From Flavobacterium sp. GSB-24 (GTDB lineage Bacteria > Bacteroidota > Bacteroidia > Flavobacteriales > Flavobacteriaceae), in NCBI RefSeq assembly GCF_027924665.1, contig NZ_AP027043.1, positions 1,302,001-1,366,000 on the forward strand: DNA of 64,000 nt, in the 5' to 3' direction. The notes below the pieces were generated by a model that made no database searches, was not told the origin of the DNA, and saw only the letters and a program-made list of their open reading frames with translations. Of this stretch, positions 53,046 to 60,922 are shown one piece after another. The translations under genes and the position numbers were made by a program. How positions within the stretch are numbered: position 1 is the stretch's first letter; each line of letters begins with the position of its first letter.

Positions 53046-55619
53046 ATGAAAATTCTATACACCTTTCTTTGTTTTTTTATGTTGATTTCTAATGGTTTTT
53101 CCCAATCAAAAGAAAAAGAAAGTGTGCTTTTAGAAAATGGGGTTTCAGAGCAATTGGCGCAGTTTCGTAAAAAGCAGATTTCAGAAGTTCGGTATAATTT
53201 GTCATTTGAGATTCCAAATCAGAAAGAAGAAAATATAAATGCTCATTTGACAGTAAATTTGAATATATCTGATTTAAGTCAGCCTTTACTTTTTGATTTT
53301 AAGGAAAAAACGTCCAACATAAAAACAGTTGCCATAAACGGAAAAAGCCTTGCCATTGTTCACCAGAACGGACATATTGTAATTCCTTCTTCGGGTTTAA
53401 TTTTAGGAAAAAATGCGATTTCAATTTCTTTTATCGCGGGTAATTTATCGTTAAATAGAAATGACGATTTTCTATATACACTTTTAGTTCCAGATCGCGC
53501 AAGTACCTTATTTCCATGTTTTGATCAGCCAGATATTAAAGCTGCTTACAAATTGAGTCTTTCTGTACCAAAAGATTGGTCGGTTTTGGCTGGAGCCGAT
53601 GTAAAAGAGAAAATCGATAAAGGTAATTTTATCACATATATTTTTGGAGAATCAGATAAAATGAGCACCTATTTATTCTCTTTTGTAGCAGGGAAATTCA
53701 AAAGCACGACGAAAAAACCAGGTTTAGAAATGACGATGCTGTATCGTGAAAACAGTCCAGAAAAATTCCGCGTAAGCGCAGATACTATTTTCAATCTGCA
53801 TCAGCAATCCTTAGATTTTTTAGAAAAATATACCAATTATAAGTTTCCGTTTCAAAAGCTGGATTTTGCTTCGATTCCAGTTTTTCAGTATGGCGGAATG
53901 GAACATGTTGGCGCGATTCAGTACCGAGAATCAACTTTGTTTTTGGACAACAGTGCAACGGATAGTGAAAAATTAAACCGAGCAAAACTCATCGCGCACG
54001 AAACCTCACATATGTGGTTTGGCGATTTGGTCACAATGAAATGGTTTGATGATGTTTGGATGAAAGAGGTTTTTGCCAATTTCATGGCCGATAAAATAAT
54101 GAACCCGATTTTTCCGAAAGTCAATCATAATCTGCAGTTTTTTACCGCGCATTATCCTAGCGCTTTCGCGGAAGATCGATCTTTGGGTACACATCCTATA
54201 AAACAGCATCTGGCGAATTTAAAAGATGCAGGTTCGCTTTACGGAGCTATTATTTACAACAAAGCGCCTATTATGATGCGTCAGTTAGAAGCTTCGATGG
54301 GAAAGGAAGCTTTTCAGAAAGGAATTCAAAACTACATTCAAAACTACGCCAACGACAATGCCGATTGGAATAATTTGGTAGAAATTCTGGATGCAGAAAC
54401 GCCGCTCGATATGAAAAAATGGAGTGACGTTTGGGTAAACAAATCTGGAAGAGCGATTTTTACGGATAAGATTGAATACGATTCTAAAAACCGAATTAAA
54501 ACTTTTGAAATTCAGCAAAAAGCAGAAGATAACTCCAATAATATCTGGCCTCAGGTTTTTCAGATTGGTTTGGTTTATGCCAATGATGTAAAAGTTCTGA
54601 CGATTAATATTAATGATAAAAACACCGTTTTAAAAGAAGCCATCGAACTTGAAAAACCAATTGCCGTTATTTATAATTACAATGGTTTTGGGTACGGAGT
54701 TTTTCCGCTTGACGGAAAAAATTTGGATTATATTTCTACGTTGAAAGATGAGGTTGCAAGAGTATCGAGTTACAGCAATCTTTATGAAAATACATTGCTT
54801 GGACATGTTTCGCCAGATAAAGCTTTTAATTGTTTTCTGAAAGCAATTCAAACAGAAGAAAACGAATTGGTTTTGAGAATCACTTCTAATAATTTAAATA
54901 CAATTTATTGGAGATTTTTTACCGAAAAACAGCAGAATAAAGTTCAGAAACAGCTTGAAGGTATTTTGTACGAACGTTTACAAGCTAATTTATCAGCCAA
55001 TATCAAAAAGACATTGTTCGGATTATTCAGCTCGATTGCCTATTCTAATTCGGCGAAAGCCAGTTTATACAAAGTTTGGAACAGAGAAATTTCGATTTCG
55101 AATTTAAAATTAAACGAAGACGATTATACCAACATGGCAATGAATCTCGCAATTTTCAAACATCCAAAAGCAGATGAAATTTTGGAAAAGACGAGAACAA
55201 CATTTACAAATCCTGATAAACAAAAGCGTTTTGAGTTTCTGCTTCCATCATTATCCAAAGACGAATCGGTTCGTAATGCTTTTATGGAATCTTTAAAAGA
55301 GGATAAAAACCGTGAAAAAGAATCGTGGGTTTCTGTTGGATTAGCGAATATTCATCATCCGCTTCGTCAGGAAAATGCACAAAAATATATCAGATTTTCA
55401 TTAGATTTGGTTGATGAAATTCAGCGCACGGGAGATATTTTCTTCCCGAAAGACTGGCTGGATAATACAGTTGGAAAATATTCTTCGAAATTTGCCTTTG
55501 ATGAAGTACAGCGATTCTTAAAAGAAAACCCTAATTTTAGTCCTATTTTAAAAAGGAAATTATTTCAATCGACAGATTTGCTTTATAAAGCACAAAATAT
55601 TAAAAAAGAAACCGAATGA
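53046..55619 (+). CDS. M1 family zinc aminopeptidase
   Basis: An 857-residue exported metallopeptidase. Signal peptide about 1-19. The N-terminal beta domain is followed by the catalytic domain with the exopeptidase motif GGMEHVGAIQ (a GxMEN variant with His for Asn) and the zinc site HETSH (318-322) with third ligand Glu341 in MKEVFANF. The C-terminal helical domain extends from about 560. It trims N-terminal residues from peptides in the periplasm. The last bases overlap the DUF58 gene (ATGA). Confidence 0.94.
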   Translation: MKILYTFLCFFMLISNGFSQSKEKESVLLENGVSEQLAQFRKKQISEVRYNLSFEIPNQKEENINAHLTVNLNISDLSQPLLFDFKEKTSNIKTVAINGKSLAIVHQNGHIVIPSSGLILGKNAISISFIAGNLSLNRNDDFLYTLLVPDRASTLFPCFDQPDIKAAYKLSLSVPKDWSVLAGADVKEKIDKGNFITYIFGESDKMSTYLFSFVAGKFKSTTKKPGLEMTMLYRENSPEKFRVSADTIFNLHQQSLDFLEKYTNYKFPFQKLDFASIPVFQYGGMEHVGAIQYRESTLFLDNSATDSEKLNRAKLIAHETSHMWFGDLVTMKWFDDVWMKEVFANFMADKIMNPIFPKVNHNLQFFTAHYPSAFAEDRSLGTHPIKQHLANLKDAGSLYGAIIYNKAPIMMRQLEASMGKEAFQKGIQNYIQNYANDNADWNNLVEILDAETPLDMKKWSDVWVNKSGRAIFTDKIEYDSKNRIKTFEIQQKAEDNSNNIWPQVFQIGLVYANDVKVLTININDKNTVLKEAIELEKPIAVIYNYNGFGYGVFPLDGKNLDYISTLKDEVARVSSYSNLYENTLLGHVSPDKAFNCFLKAIQTEENELVLRITSNNLNTIYWRFFTEKQQNKVQKQLEGILYERLQANLSANIKKTLFGLFSSIAYSNSAKASLYKVWNREISISNLKLNEDDYTNMAMNLAIFKHPKADEILEKTRTTFTNPDKQKRFEFLLPSLSKDESVRNAFMESLKEDKNREKESWVSVGLANIHHPLRQENAQKYIRFSLDLVDEIQRTGDIFFPKDWLDNTVGKYSSKFAFDEVQRFLKENPNFSPILKRKLFQSTDLLYKAQNIKKETE

Positions 55620-56542
55620 AAATCGAATCGGAAATAGAGAAAGTCTCCAGTTTTCAGCATCTAGAAATGCTGGCCAATCAGGTTGTGGAAGGTTTTATAT
55701 CGGGAATGCACAAAAGTCCGTTTCATGGATTTTCGGCTGAATTTGCTGAACATAAAGTGTATAATGCAGGCGAAAGCACTAAACATATCGATTGGAAATT
55801 ATTTGCCAAAACCGATCGTTTGTATACGAAACGTTTTGAGGAAGAAACCAATTTACGATGTCATTTAATTGTTGATAATTCATCCTCAATGCATTATCCT
55901 GAACTCAAATCAAATCAGCCTTTTTATGAAAAGAAGATTGGTTTTGCAGTTTTGGCCTCGGCGGTTTTAATGAATATCTTAAAGAAACAACGCGATGCAG
56001 TTGGATTGAGTGTTTTCTCCGATAAATACGAATATTATGCACCAGAAAAAGGAAGCGATCGTCATCATAGAATGCTGTTGAATAAATTGGAAGAATTATT
56101 GGTTCAGCCAAAAGTTAAAAAAACGACCGATACGATTACCTATTTACATCAAATAGCAGAGAAAATGCATCGCCGCTCGATGATTATTTTGTTTACTGAT
56201 ATGTTTCAGACCGAAGATGATGAAAAGCTTTTTAATGCCTTACAGCATTTAAAACACAATAAACATAAAGTAGTTTTGTTTCATGTGGTTGATAATGAAA
56301 CCGAATTGAAATTTGATTTTGACAATACGCCAAGAAAGTTCATTGACTTAGAATCAGGAGAAGAGGTTTCTATTTTTGCAGATAATGTTAAATCAGAATA
56401 CGAAAAAAGGGTAGAAGCCTATTTTAAAAATCTAGCTTTAACCTGTGCGAAGAACCAAATTAAGTACGTTCCGGTAAATGTTGGTGACAATTTTGAAAAA
56501 ATATTGACTACATATTTGGTTGAAAAACAAAACTTTGGGTAA
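55616..56542 (+). CDS. DUF58 domain-containing protein
   Basis: A 308-residue cytoplasmic protein with the DUF58 block GMHKSPFHGFSAEFAEHKVYNAG...KHIDWKLFAKTDRLYTKRFEEE and a von Willebrand A-like fold (LIVDNSSSMHYP, with the DxSxS metal site; IILFTDMF). DUF58 proteins normally accompany MoxR ATPases; none is adjacent here. The ATGA overlap with the M1 peptidase gene implies translational coupling. Precise role unknown. Confidence 0.9.
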   Translation: MKIESEIEKVSSFQHLEMLANQVVEGFISGMHKSPFHGFSAEFAEHKVYNAGESTKHIDWKLFAKTDRLYTKRFEEETNLRCHLIVDNSSSMHYPELKSNQPFYEKKIGFAVLASAVLMNILKKQRDAVGLSVFSDKYEYYAPEKGSDRHHRMLLNKLEELLVQPKVKKTTDTITYLHQIAEKMHRRSMIILFTDMFQTEDDEKLFNALQHLKHNKHKVVLFHVVDNETELKFDFDNTPRKFIDLESGEEVSIFADNVKSEYEKRVEAYFKNLALTCAKNQIKYVPVNVGDNFEKILTTYLVEKQNFG

Positions 56543-56580
56543 ATGTTTTAAAATTTATTTCATTTTTTTTACAAAAACAC

Positions 56581-56610
56581 TTGCAGAAATGAAATTCTGT
56601 ACTATCTTTG
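56581..56610 (+). promoter_or_regulatory. promoter of the first tRNA-Asp
   Basis: TTG (56581-56583), 19 bases, TATCTTTG (56603-56610): complete consensus, 19 bases before the tRNA 5' end. Confidence 0.8.
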
Positions 56611-56628
56611 CAACCGCAATAACGCAGA

Positions 56629-56702
56629 GGTTTGGTAGTTCAGTTGGTTAGAATACATGCCTGTCACGCATGGGGTCGCGGGTTCGAGTCCCGTCCAGAC
56701 CG
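56629..56702 (+). tRNA. tRNA-Asp(GTC), copy 1
   Basis: Cloverleaf readable by eye: acceptor GGTTTGG pairs with CCAGACC with one G-U, D arm GTTCAGTTGGTTAGAAT, anticodon loop CTGTCAC with GTC, T arm CGGGTTCGAGTCCCG, discriminator G. The 3' CCA is not encoded (next bases are CAA), as common in Bacteroidota. Confidence 0.97.
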
Positions 56703-56711
56703 CAATATTGG

Positions 56712-56742
56712 GAAAAGCCTTTCTTTTAAGAAAGGCTTTTTT
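56712..56742 (+). terminator. terminator of the first tRNA-Asp
   Basis: AAAAGCCTTTCTT / AAGAAAGGCTTTT hairpin followed by T run. Confidence 0.85.
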
Positions 56743-56783
56743 GCCCAAAAACGGTATCTAAGATTAGTTGTGTTGTTTTGCTA

Positions 56784-56857
56784 CGACTTTGTAACTCGTA
56801 GCTGGTTTAGTAGTTAGACCAATGAAAAGCTTTCCACTTTTGTGGATGGCTTTTTTG
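56784..56857 (+). pseudogene. possible remnant of a third tRNA-Asp unit
   Basis: CTTTGTAACTCG (compare CTTTGCAACCGC of the intact unit) precedes GGTTTAGTAGTTAG (56804-56817), which matches the tRNA 5' end GGTTTGGTAGTTCAG at 12-13 positions. The rest of the tRNA is missing, and a hairpin AAAAGCTTTCCAC / GTGGATGGCTTTTTT (56824-56857) follows, as after the intact copies. Consistent with an internally deleted duplicate, not proved. Confidence 0.4.
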
Positions 56858-56884
56858 ATTTAAGACATATCGTGATAGTAGATA

Positions 56885-57012
56885 TTAACCGCAAAGTTCG
56901 CAAAGATATTTTTAAAAGAATGCAGAGTTCGCAAAGCTAGAATTAATATAGCTTTGCGAACTTTGCGTTTATTTGGTAAATCAATAAAACATCTTTGCGT
57001 GCTTTGCGGTTA
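56885..57012. repeat. palindrome between the tRNA-Asp units (CGCAAAG family)
   Basis: Arms TTAACCGCAAAG (from 56885) and CTTTGCGGTTAA (to 57013) enclose further GTTCGCAAAG / CTTTGCGAAC pairs. Same family as 57291-57385, lying just after the second tRNA. Confidence 0.75.
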
Positions 57013-57111
57013 AAAAGAAGGAAAGTTCTTCTTTTTTTAATTTGCAGACAATTTTTAAAATATTGGAATTTAAGTAATTAAAAATTTCTCAATTTTTATT
57101 CCTAAAAACCC

Positions 57112-57141
57112 TTGCAGAATCCAACTTCTGTTGTATTTTTG
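57112..57141 (+). promoter_or_regulatory. promoter of the second tRNA-Asp
   Basis: TTG (57112-57114), 19 bases, TATTTTTG (57134-57141). The TTGCAGAA context is shared with the first unit, so the promoter was duplicated with the gene. Confidence 0.8.
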
Positions 57142-57158
57142 CACTCGCAATAACGCAG

Positions 57159-57232
57159 GGTTTGGTAGTTCAGTTGGTTAGAATACATGCCTGTCACGCA
57201 TGGGGTCGCGGGTTCGAGTCCCGTCCAGACCG
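57159..57232 (+). tRNA. tRNA-Asp(GTC), copy 2
   Basis: Identical over all 74 bases to the copy at 56629-56702, including the following CAATATTGG. Anticodon GTC. Own promoter and terminator. Confidence 0.97.
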
Positions 57233-57241
57233 CAATATTGG

Positions 57242-57272
57242 AAGAAGCCTTTCTTAACGGAAAGGCTTTTTT
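57242..57272 (+). terminator. terminator of the second tRNA-Asp
   Basis: AAGCCTTTC / GAAAGGCTT hairpin followed by T run. Confidence 0.82.
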
Positions 57273-57290
57273 GTTTTTATGCTTTAAGGT

Positions 57291-57385
57291 TTAACCGCAA
57301 AGTGCGCTAAGATTCACAAAAGGTTCGCAAAGTTTTTTAAGCTTTGCGAACTTTGTGTTTTTAACCTTGCGAACTTTGCGGTTAA
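57291..57385. repeat. palindrome (CGCAAAG family)
   Basis: TTAACCGCAAAGT (57291-57303) pairs with ACTTTGCGGTTAA (57373-57385), with an inner GGTTCGCAAAG / CTTTGCGAAC pair. Confidence 0.75.
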
Positions 57386-57421
57386 ATTTCTTTCTTATCT
57401 TTATAATGAGAAATCACACCA

Positions 57422-58234
57422 ATGGAACATTCCGGTCAGAAATTAGATAAATATTACATCAAAAAAGTAGATGCTGATAAAAAAAGCATTTACTGTCACC
57501 ACGATTTGATGGGTGAATTGTTTATTCCTACACACAAACATGATAAAGCCCAATTACTTTATGCAGAAGGCGATGTCGTTTTTGTAACAACGGAGACCAA
57601 AACCTATTTTCTGCCCGCAAGACATTTTATATGGATTCCGAGTGGAGTGGAACACAGTATTCAGCCGAAATCTGAAAATGTGATGATGCGAAATTTATAT
57701 TTTCCGGTTGAAAAAGGAGAAGATGGATTTTATCAGGTTGAAGGTATTTATCCCGTCAATAATTTATTGTTGCAAATGATGCTTTTTACCAATCGTTGGA
57801 ATGGCGATCTTAAAAAAGGAACTCCAAACTTTACCATTGCAAAAGCTATAAAAGCGATTCTGCCGCAAATCTGCACCAATAATCTTCCGTTAGAATTGCC
57901 TCAGCCAAAAGACAAACGGCTTAGTAAAATTTTGCGTTTCATTGAAAACAATCTAGGCGAAACGATTCTGTTTGCAGATGTTGCTCACGAATTTGGTTAC
58001 AGCGAACGCTCTTTGTATCGCTTGTTTCAAAAAGATCTCAAAATGTCTTTTATTCAATATTATACCATTCGAAGAATCTTAAAAGCAATCGAACTTTTAT
58101 TAGAAAGAAAACTATCGGTAAAAGAGGTTGCGCTAGAAGTGGGTTACAATAGCGTTCCGACTTTTAGCAATACTTTTTTCAAGATTTTAGGACAACGGCC
58201 TTCCGATTACTTAAATGGAGAAGATATTCTGTAG
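57422..58234 (+). CDS. AraC-family regulator with cupin domain
   Basis: 270 residues. The N-terminal cupin (THKHDKAQLLYAEGDVVFVT, RHFIWIPSGVEHSI) probably binds a small ligand. The C-terminal AraC DNA-binding domain has ADVAHEFGYSERSLYRLFQ and VKEVALEVGYNSVPTFSNTFFKILGQRPSDY. It lies 192 bases upstream of, and in the same direction as, a TolC/EmrA/EmrB operon whose promoter region holds two direct repeats, so it likely controls that pump. Confidence 0.9.
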   Translation: MEHSGQKLDKYYIKKVDADKKSIYCHHDLMGELFIPTHKHDKAQLLYAEGDVVFVTTETKTYFLPARHFIWIPSGVEHSIQPKSENVMMRNLYFPVEKGEDGFYQVEGIYPVNNLLLQMMLFTNRWNGDLKKGTPNFTIAKAIKAILPQICTNNLPLELPQPKDKRLSKILRFIENNLGETILFADVAHEFGYSERSLYRLFQKDLKMSFIQYYTIRRILKAIELLLERKLSVKEVALEVGYNSVPTFSNTFFKILGQRPSDYLNGEDIL

Positions 58235-58306
58235 TTTTTTTAAATCTGCTTGAAATATCACAAAGCAAATCCATTTTGTAATAAATTGTTTTTCAGTATT
58301 TTAATA

Positions 58307-58348
58307 TAACGTTTTCGAAAAATAAGTTTTTAACGTTTGTCCGAAATG
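58307..58348. promoter_or_regulatory. direct repeats upstream of the pump operon, likely AraC operator
   Basis: TAACGTTT-TCGAAAAAT (from 58307) and TAACGTTTGTCCGAAATG (58331-58348) are imperfect direct repeats 24 bases apart, in the gap between the AraC gene and the tolC-type gene. Tandem half-sites of about 17 bases are the normal binding mode of AraC proteins. Confidence 0.5.
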
Positions 58349-58426
58349 AATACGTTATTGACTTTTTAGAATTATCAGTCATCGTAAAAATGAAGGAACT
58401 TTGCAGTATAAAATATTTATGTATTC

Positions 58427-59782
58427 ATGTTCCTTAAAATAACAAATTCTACAGAAGATTGTTTTCTCAAAAAACTAATACTATTGCTAATTTTATTGGC
58501 ATTCAATAGTTTACAAGCGCAGGAAATTCATACGGTTTCATTAAAAGAAGCGATGAAACTGGCAAAAGAAAACAACAAAAAAATCCTTCGATCTCAATTG
58601 GAGATTACGCTCACGGAGCAAAACATAAAAGAAAGTAAAGAACTTCGTTTACCGGATATCGAATTAAACGGCGAGTATTCCAGAATTACCAATATTACCG
58701 AATTTAAAGGAAATGGTTTCTTGAATGGAAAAGAAGTTACAAAGGCAATTCCTGAAATTTATCAGGTGAATTCGACTTTTAAAATGCCAATTTATGCTGG
58801 AAATAAAATCAATAATGCCATCAAAATTGCCAATCAGGAAAGCGAAATCGCTAAAATAAAAACCGAAAAAACCGAAAATGATATTGAGCTCGAAGTAGTA
58901 GCCAATTATCTTTCGATTTATAAAATGATGGAACTTCAAAAGATTTTTGAAGAAAACATCAAAGAAGAAAAAAGCCGATTGAAAGAAGTGCAGTCGCTTC
59001 AAAAACATGGAACGGTTACGAAAAACGAGGTTATTCGTGCCGAATTGCAGCTTTCAGATCGTGAACTAAATGCGCTTACAAACTCCAAAAACATTAAAAT
59101 TGCGCTTCACGATCTGAAAACACTGCTTCAGATTCCGGAAAACGAAGAAATTGCGATCGATACAACAGCTAATCTTGACGAATTGAATGGTTTAGATCCC
59201 TACGATTTTTATATGAATAAAGCTTTGCAAAACGAAGAAATGCGCATTGCAAGTCAGGAATTAAATATCAAAAAAACGGAACTGCAATTGGTGAAAGGAA
59301 ATTATCTGCCAACGGTAAACTTCTTCGGGAATTATGGTTTTTATTATCCTAACTACAAATTTTTTCCGCCAAATCCGTATTTGTACACTTTAGGTCAAGT
59401 GGGAATCGAAGCGCGTTTTGATATTTCGGCTTTGTATAAAAACAAAACCAAAGTAGAACAGGCTAACAAAAAAATCGAATGGCAGCAAATGCAGTCGGAA
59501 ATTATAAAAGATGAAATTCAGGATCAACTGTATAAAGAGCATACGCAATATCAGGAAATCCTTGAAAAATTTGTGGTGGTCGACAAAGCTTTGGATTTAG
59601 CCAATGAAAATTACCGAATTGTAAAGCTGAAATACTTAAATCAATTGGTTTTAATAACGGAAATGGTCGATGCCGATAATGCTTTGCTTCAGGCGAAATA
59701 CAACAAAATTTCTACGCGATTGGATGCAGTTCTGAAACATTACGAATTGCTTCATACGGCGGGGATTCTTCCTCAGAGTTAG
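58427..59782 (+). CDS. TolC family outer membrane efflux protein
   Basis: 451 residues from ATG 58427. A signal peptide ends at LQAQ (about residue 32, with an unusually long hydrophilic n-region MFLKITNSTEDCFLKK). Two OEP repeats of about 200 residues with long coiled-coil helices follow (LKEAMKLAKENNKKILRSQLEITLTEQNIKESK; YRIVKLKYLNQLVLITEMVDADNALLQAKY). It forms the outer-membrane channel of a tripartite pump with the next two genes. First gene of the operon. Confidence 0.93.
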   Translation: MFLKITNSTEDCFLKKLILLLILLAFNSLQAQEIHTVSLKEAMKLAKENNKKILRSQLEITLTEQNIKESKELRLPDIELNGEYSRITNITEFKGNGFLNGKEVTKAIPEIYQVNSTFKMPIYAGNKINNAIKIANQESEIAKIKTEKTENDIELEVVANYLSIYKMMELQKIFEENIKEEKSRLKEVQSLQKHGTVTKNEVIRAELQLSDRELNALTNSKNIKIALHDLKTLLQIPENEEIAIDTTANLDELNGLDPYDFYMNKALQNEEMRIASQELNIKKTELQLVKGNYLPTVNFFGNYGFYYPNYKFFPPNPYLYTLGQVGIEARFDISALYKNKTKVEQANKKIEWQQMQSEIIKDEIQDQLYKEHTQYQEILEKFVVVDKALDLANENYRIVKLKYLNQLVLITEMVDADNALLQAKYNKISTRLDAVLKHYELLHTAGILPQS

Positions 59783-59871
59783 ATGTTAGATGTGAAAAGT
59801 TAGAAGAAAGAGGCAAGAGGCAAGATTTAGAAGTAGATAATAGAAAATAGACAAGAAAAGATATAGAGTTT

Positions 59872-60921
59872 ATGGTTAAGATAAAAAATGAAACTAGAAG
59901 AAACAAAACGTTTCATATACTAATAACGGTTATTGCGTGTGCGCTTGTGGCGAGCGGGGTTATTTTGGGAATTTGGTTTTACGTTTTCAACAGAAATCAC
60001 GAAGAAACCAATGACGCACAAGTAGAACAATATGTAACGCCAATTATGTCGAGAATTACAGGTTATGTACAGGAAGTTCGTTTTAATGAAAACCAATTTG
60101 TGCATAAAGGCGATACTTTGGTGGTGATTGACAACAGAGAATATCAATCAAAATTGAATGTGGCTTTGGCCGATGTTCAAAACGCCAAACAAAACAGCGT
60201 TGTAGCACAAAAAAATGCGATAAATACGGCCAGCGCAACTGCAATTAACGAAGCGCAATTAGATGCTGCAAAATCGAATCTTTGGAAAACAAAATTAGAA
60301 TACGAAAGATATCAGGCTTTGGTGAAGGATGAAGCCGCAACTTCTCAGCAATTAGAGAAAGTAAAGGCAGATTATGAATCGGCGCAGGCACATTTTCAGG
60401 AAATGAAAAATAGAATTCATTCGGCAGATTTAAGTACATCTGTGGCCGAGGCTAATGTTCCGACAACACAAACGAATATCGCATCCAAACAAGCTCTGGC
60501 AGACAATGCGGCATTATTTCTTTCGTACACGATCATTACAGCGCCTTACGACGGCTGGGTTGGAAAACGAACTTTACAGCCAGGGCAAATGGTAAAAGAA
60601 GGACAATCATTGCTTTCAATCGTAAGCAAAGAAAAATGGATTACAGCCAATTTTAAAGAAACGCAATTGCAGTATTTAACTGTTGGACAGGAAGTCGAAA
60701 TAAAAGCCGATGCATTGAGCGATAAAACTTTCGTTGGTACAATTGCTTCTTTATCGCCTGCGAGCGGGGCAAGATTTTCATTGCTTCCGCCAGATAATGC
60801 AACAGGAAACTTCGTTAAAATTGAACAAAGAATTCCAGTTCGAATTCAGTTAAAAGATACCGACAAACAAACCGATTTTTTAAGAGCGGGAATGAATATC
60901 ACCGTGATCGCGGCACACTAA
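59872..60921 (+). CDS. HlyD/EmrA-type membrane fusion protein
   Basis: 349 residues. One N-terminal membrane anchor (about 15-37) is followed by the split biotinyl-lipoyl motif (MSRITGYVQEVRFNENQFVHKGDTLVVID), an alpha-helical hairpin (about 95-195), then TIITAPYDGWVGKRTLQPGQMVKEGQSLLSI and the beta-barrel domain. EmrA-type adaptor linking the MFS protein encoded next to the TolC-like channel. Confidence 0.94.
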   Translation: MVKIKNETRRNKTFHILITVIACALVASGVILGIWFYVFNRNHEETNDAQVEQYVTPIMSRITGYVQEVRFNENQFVHKGDTLVVIDNREYQSKLNVALADVQNAKQNSVVAQKNAINTASATAINEAQLDAAKSNLWKTKLEYERYQALVKDEAATSQQLEKVKADYESAQAHFQEMKNRIHSADLSTSVAEANVPTTQTNIASKQALADNAALFLSYTIITAPYDGWVGKRTLQPGQMVKEGQSLLSIVSKEKWITANFKETQLQYLTVGQEVEIKADALSDKTFVGTIASLSPASGARFSLLPPDNATGNFVKIEQRIPVRIQLKDTDKQTDFLRAGMNITVIAAH

Positions 60922-60922
60922 A

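Noticed and set aside
56632..56817. 61-codon ORF across the first tRNA-Asp
   Set aside because: It reads through a perfect tRNA and its terminator; chance frame.
59783..59871. Purine-rich GAGGCAAGAGGCAAG stretch between the TolC and EmrA genes
   Set aside because: Short simple-sequence gap inside an operon; no hairpin or ORF.
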